Below are positions 43,884 through 55,237 of a stretch of DNA of 64,000 nucleotides, in pieces. The stretch lies in assembly GCA_002189035.1 (NCBI GenBank), contig NEEC01000002.1:5169001-5233000 (forward strand). The letters are read 5' to 3'. Both the position numbers and the translations under genes were made by a program. How positions within the stretch are numbered: the first letter of the stretch is position 1; each line of letters begins with the position of its first letter. The DNA comes from Utricularia gibba. Its lineage: Eukaryota > Streptophyta > Magnoliopsida > Lamiales > Lentibulariaceae. The notes under the pieces are model-generated. The model made no database searches. It saw only the letters and a program-made list of their open reading frames with translations, and was not told the origin of the DNA.

Positions 43884-44066
43884 TTTGAGCCATGGATCTA
43901 GAACACGGTCCACAAATGAAGCTGGTGGAAACTAATGTAACCTAAGGGAAGCACATGAAACAGATGGTTTTTTTGTCTTTTGAGAGTTGGTATTTCTCCT
44001 TCTTTGAATCTCCTGGTAGAGGGAATAAGGAAGAGTGCTTCCATCAATTTGTTCTTTTGTTTCAAG
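43884..44066 (+). repeat. Direct repeat, downstream copy
   Basis: Diverged copy of 39230-39417. Its right end runs directly into a Copia reverse-transcriptase fragment at 44067, whereas the upstream copy runs toward the gypsy gag. So the repeat may itself be a Copia pol segment picked up twice, or an LTR part. Confidence 0.65.
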
Positions 44067-44830
44067 ATGTCTAATCTTGAATTAATACCCTACTATTTAA
44101 ACATGAAAATTCACCAACTTTCAGGTGTAGCCACGTTCATATCTCAGAAGAAGTACAATAATGCACTTCTTGAAAAATTTGGGTTCAACTAAATCTTTCC
44201 AAAACTTCTTTGGATTACAAACAAGTGATTGGAAAAAACAAACAAGGAATGAATGAAGATACAACTCTATATTGAGGTATGATTGGATTGGTCTATCCCT
44301 ATGAGGGTTAAAAACTAGTCTTCAAACTTAGAGCTTATTAAGATAATGATTATGATACAGCTGAAGGCAGCAAGAGTACATTTGGGGTGGTTTTCTTCTT
44401 GAACAAAAGCCATGTGGTCTGGTTTTCAAAGAAACGAAAACTGGGGGCACAATCAATAGCTGAAGCTGGATGCATCTCAACAACAAATGCTTCAAAATAT
44501 TCCATTTGGTTGAGATCGACGGCAAATGAACTTGGATTCATACAAAGGAAGCTACAGATCTATTTATGGGTAATAGAGCTATAATTTATATGGTAAAAAA
44601 TCCAACCATCTTCAGCGAAGCCAAACACATGAGAACCAGGTATCATGTCATAAGAAATTATATTAAGAAAAAGAAGATCAAGGTGTTGCATGTTGAGTTT
44701 GGGAATCATCTTTATGATTGTCTTACAAAGATTTGAACATAGTTCAATTTGAGCTAGATAGTAAGAAAATGAATCTAATGACTACCAAAAACTTAGGAAA
44801 ATTGAGAGATCTCGGTCTAAGGGGAAGTGT
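44067..44830 (+). pseudogene. Copia RT/RNase H fragment
   Basis: 44067-44190 encodes MSNLELIPYYLNMKIHQ...FISQKKYNNALLEKFGFN, the Copia reverse-transcriptase end (MSDLGLLxYFLGIEI, ISQKKY). 44370-44560 encodes VVFFLNKSHVVWFSKKRKLG and IAEAGCISTTNASKYSIWLR, the Copia RNase H (SWxSKKQ, STAEAEY, WLR). 44590-44735 encodes VKNPTIFSEAKHMRTRYHVI and VLHVEFGNHLYDCLTK, matching the HIDIRYHFIR and DxLTK segments. There is a gap and stops between these blocks. The stretch ending GGGGAAGTGTTGGAGATCA at about 44820 is the normal run into a Copia 3' LTR. Confidence 0.8.
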
Positions 44831-45559
44831 TGGAGATCACCCTCAATCCAAACAAGATTGAACATGATTGGAAGCAATCCGTTTTTTTTTTTTTGTCATG
44901 AAAAATTATTGGTTTTAAAATTATTAGAGTAGGTTATTGGTTTTTTTTTTTTGTTAGGCTATGGCTCACTACTTTTGTAACCTAAACATTGATATTTGTA
45001 CCCTATCAATTGATGAAAAAATGTGATTTTTCTTGCCAATCGTGTTCTTATAGATTTCGTGTTCATTAAATGTGAGTTTTTAAACATCTATCTTCCGCTC
45101 CATTCTCAACATTTAATCTTTATTAGATTAAAAATATTAAATTATGATACAGGAAAATGATTATTAATTATTAAATATATAATTGAATTTTTAGTTTTAT
45201 TTATTTACAAGTTTTTTTTCATTTCAAACCTAAAATAGTCATTTATCATACTGAAAATTAATTAGATTATTTCAGATTATATTATTGAAATTGTTGGATT
45301 TACAAGAAATAGTAGTTTTTGGTACAATGAAAAAAATATTGAAATTGTCATAATTTGCAATAACCCATTTTCTTGTTGCATGATATTATCTGTTTTATAC
45401 ATCTAACCCTCACAATTTTACATTATCTTCTTTTGAGGAAAAGACTTCACGTAATATTAAAAAAAAATCTCTCTACCTATCTATAATCAATGTAGGATTC
45501 GTCTAAGGTCCTTACACCTCTCCTTGGGTTGAGCCTTTTGGATCGTTATTTTTAGTATC
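44831..45559. other. AT-rich sequence, possible Copia LTR remnant
   Basis: Directly downstream of the Copia fragment; the first few hundred bases could be its 3' LTR (begins TGTTGGAGATCACCC at about 44827). No genes. Confidence 0.35.
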
Positions 45560-46625
45560 AAAATTACATCCAGTCTTGTAATCAGTGGTGGGATAAACCT
45601 TAGCGAAGACACTAAGTTTTCAAGGAGGACAAAAGGGGCTAGCATAAGGAAGGGTTTAAAGACTTTGAACTAATCCCTCGTGAGTTATAGATAGGATTGA
45701 GAGACAGTTTATATAGAAGTGCCTTCTCTAGCATTGCAAGAGGTCTTTTCCTTTAAAGGAGAGAATGTAAAACGTGAGAATTGAGTATCTAAAGCGGGCA
45801 ATATCGTGTAAGTAAATGATGACTTGTTACATTTGGTTTTAGAGTCAAACCCGAACTTATAATTGGTGATAGGGAAGACCTCAATCAGGATTAGACCTGA
45901 GCACGGGTTGCGACTTGCCGATTAACGAGTCGAACTCGTCAAGTCATGGCTCTATTATGGAGTTGATGGGTTGACGGGTTTTGATCTCCAACTCATATCG
46001 TACCTGAGTTTACTTGTTACCCGTCAACTCGTCTAGTTGACCCAAGTATGGACTCGTCAACCCGTATTTTATCGTATTTTTTAAATAATTATTCTATTTT
46101 TCAGTTACTTTTTTTGTTATATAGAAATTTTTTTATTTGTATATGAAATTTTCCCTCCTCCCTTACGATATTTGAGACTGGCGATATATAATATAAGCGA
46201 AATTAATTAGTATCAAATTATTAATATTAAATAAAAAAGATATAAAATATAAATTAAGAAATGAATAATCTTGACTACAAATCATTCATTTTTTCACAAG
46301 TTGCTTGAGTAACTCGCTGAGTCGAAAATCGCTGGCTCGACTCGTACTTGTTTTTCATGAGTATGAGTAACTTGTACCCATTCCATACGGGTCGACTTGT
46401 GACTAACCTGAGTTGACCTGTACCCATGCCTAGTTCTAATCAGGATGATGAGTTTCCAAGGGAGGTGGAAGGGCCCGACATAAGGAAGGATGTAAAGACC
46501 CATGCCTAGGTCTAATTAGGCAAATCCCACATCGATTACAGACAAGATAGAGAGACATAAGGGTTTTTTCCAAGAAAGTAAAAAGTGAAATTGTGAGGGT
46601 TGAATATTTGAAATTGATAATATTA
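45560..46625 (+). repeat. Two diverged direct-repeat units, the second split by a MITE
   Basis: Unit 1 (about 45570-45840) and unit 2 (about 45850-45891 plus 46447-46625) share GGTG(G/A)(G/T)A..., AAG(T/A)...CAAGG(A/G)(A/G), CATAAGGAAGG(G/A)T(T/G)TAAAGAC and GAGAGACA, then GTGAGAATTGAGTAT or GTGAGGGTTGAATAT. The unit is non-coding and of unknown class. Confidence 0.45.
45892..46438. mobile_element. hAT-like MITE (547 bp) with perfect 8-bp target duplication
   Basis: The left end is TAGACCTGAGCACGGGT; the reverse complement of the right end is TAGAACTAGGCATGGGT, a terminal inverted repeat with about four mismatches in 17. It is flanked by identical 8-bp direct repeats ATCAGGAT at 45884-45891 and 46439-46446. 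The 8-bp duplication and TAG(G/A)xCTGxGCA-type ends are the signature of hAT superfamily elements. The interior has further foldback blocks (GGGTTGACGGGTT and ACCCGTCAACTC) and no transposase. Confidence 0.85.
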
Positions 46626-47561
46626 TACAAAAAGAGAATGATTCTTTACCTAACTATATTTCATTAATTGTTGAATTATATATTTTATTTAAGGAATAAT
46701 ATAATAGATATATAATATATATAAATATATTTTTATATGATATATAGTTAAAAAAGAAAAAATATAGGAAAAGGCTGAGAAGATTGAGAAGATTAATATA
46801 TTGTGAATAGTAATGAATAGCTTTGTAAGTAAGAATTTTTGTAGTAGATAGACTTGTTAATAATATTAATAGAATGGAATAAGATATCATTTCATGCTGT
46901 CATATTTGAGATTTTGAGGATATGATTCCAATAGATAAAACACAAAGTGATGACTCTTATGTTAGAACAGATCAATTGAAGTTCTCCTCCATATCAAATT
47001 TGCATTATAAGGGAGCTTTTATGGCAAAGTTGTAGAAATAACAAATGGACTCATCAATTTGTGTTTCTTCATTTAGATGATCACTCTCAATTAAGAAAAA
47101 ATTAGTGAAAATTGTATTTTTCACATTACTTTATAACAATATTTTATATAATATAGAAAAACATTGTTGTTATTATTAAATCGGTTAATATCATTTTTTA
47201 TACCTATACAATACCATTTTTATATTCTTAATCTCTTTATTTTTTTTTGTTGCATAAATGGTCACTTTTCTTCACCTAAAATATCATTCATCTTTTAATG
47301 AGTGTTTTCCAATAGAGTCATTGTCATGGTTAACTAATTTAACTACTCTTTTTTTAATGGGTTTTTACCCTTTTTTTCCACTTGTTTTTGCATCCATAAG
47401 AGATTGAAAATAGTACATGGACGATTAAATCTGGAAAATGTAATACAATATATCCATACATTTAATATCTATCCAAAATAACATACAAATGATTAACTTT
47501 AGTTGATAAACTCTAAAATTTAACAAACATCAAGTGCCCACATTGCAAGCTACCCATAGCA
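46626..47561. other. AT-rich spacer, no gene seen
   Basis: Very AT-rich. It may contain the terminal region of the MULE that follows, but I could not find terminal inverted repeats. Confidence 0.4.
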
Positions 47562-50500
47562 TCACTTAAAGGATAAATTGGTTTCTCCATCTCCTTTTTT
47601 CCTCTTCAAACAGCTCGGAAGATTTGAAAGTCTAATATAGTTGTTGCTACCCTTCACAATAACCAGCGCATTAACAGCAATTGTGTTTTCAGAAACTTGA
47701 AATGCCATTGTAGATTGTTGAACCTGATTTGTTGAAGCATGACACAAGGAATTAATTATTACTTCACAACTTGATATGAAAGCATTACCAACACAATATT
47801 ATACCTTAGATACTAATATATGACTCGTTGATGTTGACATTACTGCAAGTTGATGTTTTGGTGCAACAGATTTTTCCTTCGATATCTAATCCAAATGACA
47901 CATAACCATGACATTCAAATGAGCAAAAAACATTTTTAAGATACATTCCATATATCAAACACTGAACACGTAATCACAACCAAATCAGCACATCATAAAA
48001 AGGTTATCAGCATACATATGTATACAATAATGATAGTTGGTTTTTTACCTTTCGTTTTTAGAGTTCATATCTTTTTCATTCGAATCTTGTTTCCTTTTCC
48101 CCTGTTTTGTAACAGGTAATGATTCTTCACTTCCAACCTCATTTTCATGCTGCTCTTGGTTGACAGTTCCTTTATCATCCTGTGAACACTAAGGAAGAAC
48201 ACGAGATAAATGGTAGCTATGAATATCTAATACCATAATATAATTGTAAATTGTAATGTAATTCATACCAGAGTTCCCTGAGTTGAAGGTGTTTTAGACC
48301 TTGATTTTTTCTTACATGTTGCTTTGTTCTGGCCTCTCATGTGACAGATACTACATTGATTTTTTTTTTTCGAGAAAGCCCTACTAATCTATATGGATCT
48401 TTCACTTTGGCAGGGGGTTCTTCTGGTTGTCTTTTCCTTGCTTTTTTTGGTCTTCCAACTCCTCTTTGATAAACTAGTGGGAGTGGGGATGGTAGATTAA
48501 CATTATCCCAAAGGTCTGCACTTGGAATTCCTTGAATTCTATGCTATCGCTGTGCTATATACGTTTCCTTCTTGTAGCAATCATCTACATATTCCTCTAT
48601 ACTCAATCCTTTATGCCATAATCTAGCAATTGCCTATGCACATGCAAGAGATGTTAAATCCTAGTTTCTACAGTCACATCTTCTCTCATGTAGGTCTACT
48701 CTCAATGTATCATATGGTACTACCATTTCATACTTCCAATCAGAAATACATAAGGCAATGAGTTCATCAGCAACCTTATATGATTTTTCTAGAGTTGCTC
48801 TAATTCTAGGACAAATTAAATCCTTCCAAGACATGGCAACATTTAATTGCTTGTTATTATGCATAATGAGATGTCTTCTAAATCCCCTCAAGCAACTGAG
48901 ATATAGGTTTATCTCTCAATTCTAAAAGCATAGCATTATAATTCTCACAAAGATTATTAAGTACAATATCACACTTCGCAGTTTTTGTGAAAAAAGCTCT
49001 TTTTCATTGTTGTGGGGGCTTACTCTTTAGCCATGTATGAACTTCTCTATTAATTCCTTCAAGATCGCTCATGTATCCTTCAAAAACAGTTACTCCAGTG
49101 GCTTTAGCAGCACTCCTGATAAACGAAAAATCTACACATCGTAAATGTAAATCTTCCTATCAAATAAATTTATAACCTAATATACATTCTAGTATAAAAA
49201 GAGCATAGTGATTTGGGTCGAACACGAAGAGCAGGTGCTTGTTGTGTGAATGTCAATGCATGAAATCAGTGTCACGTTGGTAAAATTGGTCTTAACTAGG
49301 ACAAAAGATGGAATGCAGTAAAGAAAAGTAACAAGCTTGGGACTCGGTAGTTTCTAATATGAAATGGGTGATGCCTTGAGACTCCTACGGGATGTATGCT
49401 TATCACTAAATATGCTCACACAACCCATAAATCAATCACTTAACTCACAAAGTCTAGGTCTACCCGGACTTATGTTTTCCCATAATCTTTGGTCTACCTC
49501 TAATCAGGGTTGTTAAGATGGTTTCACTATTTCCCCCTCCTGGATCTATCCTGGTTTGTTAAGGAAGTGGTGTGACTTATGGTTGATTAGGTCTAAAGAT
49601 TGACTAGCACAAATCTCCACCTTTCACCCCAAGGCATCCCCTAAGCACTTAACCACTCATAACAAGAGAAAGGAGAAGATTTTCATAACATATCCTAAGC
49701 AATGTTCTGGTCTCAAAGTTAAACAACAACAAGCAATGCATAACAGAAATAGAAAAGAAAAATTGTTCACGCAGTAAATCTAAAACTAGTCTTAGCTAGG
49801 AACAGTATCCATCAACAATGAAAATAAATCTTCAAAGAGAAGCTGTGTCCTTCTGGTTCGTCTCCCTTCCTTCTTCTACCCCCAGAAAATTTCTCCAGAA
49901 AACATGTCGTGAGTCTCCAATGGGGAGATCTGCGCTCTCTCTCCATCTTTTCCCCCTTTTTGTCCAACATCTCCCTTTTTCCTCCTTATATTTTGTGTGT
50001 ACTACTTTTCATACTTTTGGACTCATATTCTGCCACTACACTGTGCATATTTGGCTCATTGGGATTTGTGTTGCGACCTGTACTGCATTGCTCAAAGAAA
50101 ACTATTAGAAGGTTGGGATTAAATCTATAATTTAGTCCCAACTAAAACTAAAATAACATAACTACAGTACTTTGCAAAAAAATATGGAATTGGGCAATAA
50201 AATCTGAGCACAATATAAGTAATTTCCATGCACTCCATCACTCAAAAATATGTGTTATCAACCCCACAAGCAACTTTTTACTGCTTCTCCCATGTGTCCA
50301 GCAAGCTTCATATTACCATGTAGATGCCTTATACAAAAACTATGATCTACATGTGGCATGACCTCCTTAAACATTTCTAATAGCTCTTTTTATTTGTCAG
50401 AAATAAATGTCCATCTATTTCTATCACCAATGTGGAAATCCTGCTTCAACAATTGCAAAAACCATTTCCAAGTTGCCTCATTTTCCTTCTGTATTATTGC

Positions 50501-52686
50501 AAAAGCTAAAGGATAAAGATTATTATTTGCATCAATTTCCACTGCAGTCAATAACTGTCCACCGAACTTTCCCTTTAAAAAACATCCATCTACCCCCTAA
50601 GTTGTCTAAATTCATATTGAAAATTTTGCTTCGTTGCTCCATAGCAAATATACAAGGTAAGAAATCTTCTTTCTACTGGTACTGGATGTGGTGGTCTTTA
50701 AAACAATTGTTGATCCAAGATTACTTTTTTGCACTGCATATAAGTATTTTCTTATGTTTGTCCATTGCTCTTTATCACTCCATTAGCCACTTGCATTGCT
50801 CTATTTCTTGGTCTCTGTGCTTTAGCATGTGATATGATGACCTTCATCTTCCTGCAAACATGTTCCTGAAATTCTTTGAGGCCACACTTTGGATGTTGGA
50901 CCATGTATTTTGCAATATACCAATTGTGCCAACGAGACTTCATCCCTTTCAGTGTACGCCTCCTGCCACATATTGTATGCTCAAGATTAAATCTTTTTAC
51001 TACCCAACCACCAACACTTTTCCTTTTGGTTATTATAATGAACCAATCACATCCCTTTACCCTACATTTGGCCCTTACCCGCTCATTATCATTTGTTGGA
51101 AAGTGGATATCTTTCTTTTCTTTAAAGGAATAGGTTTGTATAGACAACTTAGCCTCCTCTTTAGAACTAAACCTTAATCCAAGTGTCAGCTTGGGTCTAA
51201 ATCTATATGTTTTCGAATGAAACATATTTAATGACTTTTTTTTTTCTCTTCACCATCTTCAGAATCCATACTTTGCAAATCTTCCTCATCAACATCACCT
51301 TCTTTGTCATCAAAAAACACCTTTTCTGAATCATAAACTTTAGGCACCAACTAAGAGGAGTCATTCTCCATATTTTGACCAATGTTCGTATTTTCCTGTT
51401 GACTTCCAACAGCATAGTTTACCACGCTATCAACTATGAAATCATATCTTTCCACATCCCCATTGTCAATTGACATTCTTAATCGTTCCTCAAAAAAATC
51501 AACTCCAATCTCAGTTTCCATAGCCTCAAACAAGTCATCCTACCTGTAGATATACCAACATTTTCAGTTTGCATTATCTCAAAAATGTTTGAACCAAAAG
51601 CAACTCCTTTATTACTATGTTGCTCAATTAAATTATCACACTTAATTGGAGCTGCACCCACATCATGGGCATCCATATGTCCTGTTTCTTTATAAACATT
51701 ATAAAATTTACCAATCCAAAATTCTATATCACTTGTTACAGAATCTATACTATCATCTTCAATTTTTTCATCAACCACATTTCATCTAGGAGCCAAAGGT
51801 TCAGCGGCACAAACATTAATAGTCCTTGCTTGCCTATGACTATTACTATCCTTTCTAAATATCTCATCTATTTCTTGTGATTGCTTTTGTGTACAATCCA
51901 TATAGCAATATAATAATACAAAAATCTAAAAAATATTTAGCAAACTACAGATCAAAGTGGCATATAATATATTCCAATCTGAAACCATAAAAGTATGATA
52001 TATAAACAACATAATATCATCAAGTATTAGCATATAATCCACTAAAAAAGTACCACACATCTAAAATTGGAGAATCAAAATACCTATTGTTGAAGGCTCT
52101 TTTATTTGAATCACCTCTTCTAATATCTCCAATTGTGTTATTTGCTTCAGTTGTTGCTTTGGCTTAAGAATTTTCTTTTTTTTTTTAAGTCTACCACTAC
52201 CATGGTTGCTGTGGTAAGCATCTTATAACCTTTTGGAACAAAATTGCTTGAAATTGTTGAGCTTTTGTAGGTTTTGCACAAAATCTGCATTTTTAGTAAT
52301 GCCACTGGTTTTTGAAGAGCCTCATCGATAGGGGTATCAATGGAGACCTGCAAGGGTCCTAATTGATCAAGAACCTCTATGTGTTCTTTAATTTTAGCTT
52401 CACCCAATATATGCTTTGGGTTATCACTGACTTTCATCCAAAACTCACAATTATCTTCATGTGGATATCCATAAGCAGTTACAATACCTAGTAGAAATGG
52501 AATGGTGATTGACTTGGAATTGTCGAGCTTAATCACCGCTTGTATTCCTCGAACATATTTTAGCCTCACCCCATCAATAATTATGCAACCATCGAAGTTG
52601 ATCGCCACTAGAATCTCGCTATCACATCTACCCATACCACTCATCGTGGAAACACCAAGCAAAGAAATTGAAATTGACAAAGTCAA
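47562..52686 (-). pseudogene. MULE (MuDR-type) transposase gene, interrupted
   Basis: Read on the minus strand from about 52640: an N-terminal domain (GRCDSEILVAINFDGCIIID...); an acidic linker (51480-51780); the MuDR DNA-binding domain at 51225-50950 (GLRFSSKEEAKLSIQTY, RAKCRVKGCDWFI); and the DDE transposase from about 50640 (VDGCFLKGKFGGQLLTAV with the first Asp, then GDRNRWTFISDKQKELLEMF with the second, and DHSFCIRHLHGNMK). At 50260 it is cut by solo LTR C and resumes at 49116 (SAAKATGVTVFEGYMSDLEG, then KTAKCDIVLNNLCENYNAML). The SWIM zinc finger CDCRN...SLACA at about 48680-48620 has two stop codons. A CCHC-like knuckle (CSICHMRGQNKATC) lies at about 48360-48310, and a short C-terminal part at 47750-47562. 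Frameshifts and stops make it non-functional. Confidence 0.85.
49117..50260 (+). mobile_element. Solo LTR-like element, copy C (1144 bp), inside the MULE
   Basis: Starts TGATAAACGAAAAAT and ends AAAATATGTGTTATCA. The flanks ACTCC (49112-49116) and ACCCC (50261-50265) are a 5-bp target duplication with one mismatch. Removing it rejoins the MULE transposase reading (KSCLWG to SAAKATGV), which independently proves it is an insertion. Closest relative is copy A at 37760. Confidence 0.9.
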
Positions 52687-53040
52687 TCGAAGAATCTAAG
52701 GTTCTGTAGGGGGGAAACTTTCGCGCCCCACGTGCACTGTCACATGCATTCCCACATGAAAAATACATCAGAAAATATAAATGATATTTTCGGTGAAGAA
52801 AAGGAATCATTTTTGCAAGAAAAAAACAAAGAAATGAACAATGAAAAAACATTATTGTATGAATATAAAAAATGATATTAACCCTTATTAAATATTCATT
52901 CTTTGATGCTTAGTCATAGGTGATTTAGACATTTAAAATTGTAATTTTTATTATCTCATAATCGTTTCCATTTAAGACGCATAAATTATATTGAATTAAA
53001 AATATAACGAAGTATAATTATTATGAAAAAACTAATAAAA
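52687..53040. other. Spacer between MULE and the bZIP gene
   Basis: AT-rich from 52860. No gene seen. Confidence 0.4.
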
Positions 53041-53052
53041 CAAATATAATAG

Positions 53053-53060
53053 TATATATA
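53053..53060 (+). promoter_or_regulatory. Candidate TATA box of the bZIP gene
   Basis: TATATATA followed by CCACATAACA, in otherwise mixed sequence, about 340 bases upstream of the strong leader-intron donor at 53392. The transcription start would then be near 53090. Confidence 0.35.
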
Positions 53061-53391
53061 CCACATAACATAAAAGAAGGTAATTGAGGGGTCAGCAAGG
53101 ACAGCTCATTTCCAGTTCAATGGGCATTGATGGAGGAAATATTATGCGTTGGATACAATGGACGTCCCATGACTTAGTTGGCAACGACGGAAGCATCGAA
53201 GCAAGAGGACACGCTAGTGGTGGAGGCTACACTGCAAAGAAAGCGCTGCCAGCGGAGCCCTAGCGTAAAAAGAATACTTTCTGGGTGTTGTTTGTATCAC
53301 CCCACAAGGCCTTTTGATCCCTTTCCATGGAAATGATGCATCTTTTCGTGGCCGCTGGATAGTGGGATTGCTACTGCATTGTATTTTGGAG

Positions 53392-53842
53392 GTAAGATAT
53401 TAAGGCATACTTTTTCAGTTCAAAGGATCTGGTTTTCGACAATGGATACGGATTCCCTGCTTCCTTCTTCCTGCATTGGTATCCGATTGAGGAATCTGTT
53501 CCTGTTTCCGATGTTGAATATGCATTTTTGCGCTCGGATAAGCGGTTTTGTGTGTGTGGAAGTTGATTCGCTCCCTTATGTTTGCTTCTACGCGTTGGAT
53601 TATGCTAATTTACATGTTAACTGTGAGCAATGGCTGCAATGGACAGTCAAGTTGAGAGATTGAAGGTTTGATACCGATTCCGGAGCTGGAAAAACGAAAT
53701 TTTGGGTGATGGGTTTGGGAACGTTTATGTTTTTGAGCTTTGGGTACTGTTGCTTGGAGATTTGCACTTTGTATCCTGATCTACGTTAGAGTACATTGGC
53801 TGTTTTCATATATGGTGTTCTAAAAATGCTGATCCACTGCAG
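53392..53842 (+). other. Leader (5' UTR) intron of the bZIP gene
   Basis: Donor GAG|GTAAGAT at 53392 and acceptor CCACTGCAG ending at 53842, 12 bases before the start codon at 53855. Both sites fit the plant consensus well. Short open frames in this region have no family signal. Confidence 0.65.
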
Positions 53843-53854
53843 AAGATACGGGTC

Positions 53855-55237
53855 ATGGCAAACTCAAATGGAACATATAGTACATCAAATATGCTGTTAA
53901 ATGGGAGAACTCCTGTACTTCCTCCTAAAGTTCCATTTCCATGCACATCTTCATCCTTGAACCCCCTTGGTTCAGGGGTATGTCCAAATGCAGCGCAGAA
54001 GCAGAGAAATGCAGCATCGCATCACCAGCGTACTTCTTCTGATTTCTTGATAGAGGATAAACCATCCTGGCTGGATGATCTCCTTGATGAGCCGGAAACA
54101 CCTCTCTATAAGGGTTTTCATCGCCGCTCATCGAGTGATTCGTTTGCATACACTGACTTGCCTAATTATGGGAGCATGGATTCTGTATCTCTAGGTGACA
54201 GGTAAAATAAAATGAATCTATCTTTTTAAGCGTGTCAAAAGTTTCTTGAATGATATTTGGGCTTGCTTTCCTGTACTAGGTTCAAGAGCAAGCAGAGTGA
54301 CCAAACCAATACTGCACCTACTCTTGCTCTTTATCGAGATTCAGGACTTTGGAGCACTTCACAAGATTCCGATAAGAGCCAATCCCGTTTGACAGAAAAT
54401 AAGGATTTGGTTGAATGTGGATATGGGGACGCACAAGCATCTGGAGAGAAGAATAGTCTCTCTGATTCCAAGTCCACAGAAACAGAAACAAAGCGCTCCA
54501 AGCAGTACGTCTTCATTCAGACAATCTTCTCCTGTTTCTAAAAACATTTTGATTATGTTTTAGAAGTGATTCATCATCTGCTTCAGAGTCTAGAAGCTCC
54601 ACTTGCTTCACTAAATTCATTGACTTTTATAGCAAACTGAGGCTGTATCACTCCCGATGTAGTCAGCCCATACACAAACAGTTACTCACACTTTGGTTTT
54701 ATGCAGGCAATATGCACAACGCTCAAGGGTTCGAAGGCTCCAATACATTGCTGAACTTGAAAGAACTGTCCAAGCTCTACAGGCAAACTATTCATCATCC
54801 TATATCTGTATCCGGATAATTTTTAGTTATGTTAAAAATCCCACCTCTTTTCTCACATGGTGTATTGTATGCAATTTCAGGTGGAAAGTTCTCAGGCTTC
54901 TGCTGAAATAGAATTCATCAACCAGAAAAATTTCATCCTGAGCATGGAGAATAAAGCACTTAAGCAACGGTTGGAGGGCTTAGCTCAAGAGCAGCACATC
55001 AAGTACAGTAAGTAAATTTATGTTTCCTTTTTTCATTTAGTTTCCACGGTTTATGACTGTGAACATTGTACAGTGGAGCATGACATCCTGGAGAGGGAAG
55101 TTGGGAGACTAAGGAACTTTTATCAGAAACAACAGCGTTCATCACCTAGTCAAAGGCTCGCTATAAGCAAGGACCTTGAAACGCATTTGGCTAGCCTCAC
55201 CCTGAAACCCAAGGAAGCTGGTACGGCTGGCGACTGA
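53855..55237 (+). CDS. Atypical bZIP protein (At4g06598 type)
   Basis: Five exons join in phase: 53855-54201, 54280-54504, 54707-54782, 54881-55007 and 55074-55237, giving 312 residues. The N-terminal half is Ser/Pro rich with conserved PSWLDDLLDEPETP and RRSSSDSFAYTD, the latter a likely phosphorylation site. The bZIP region reads KRSKQQYAQRSRVRRLQYIA then ELERTVQALQ, a second helix ENKALKQRLEGLAQEQHIKY and an extension EHDILEREVGRLRNFYQKQQ. In canonical bZIPs the basic region has N-x7-R; here the Asn position is occupied by the Lys/Gln of KQQYAQRSR, so DNA contact is likely altered. The plant family listed as 'uncharacterized protein At4g06598' shares this. The intron after exon 3 has a GC donor (CTACAG|GCAAAC). 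Function is unknown; a transcriptional or dimerising role is inferred. Confidence 0.9.

Noticed and set aside
50407-51177. Plus-strand open frames rich in Phe, Tyr and His
   Set aside because: Shadows of the minus-strand MULE transposase.
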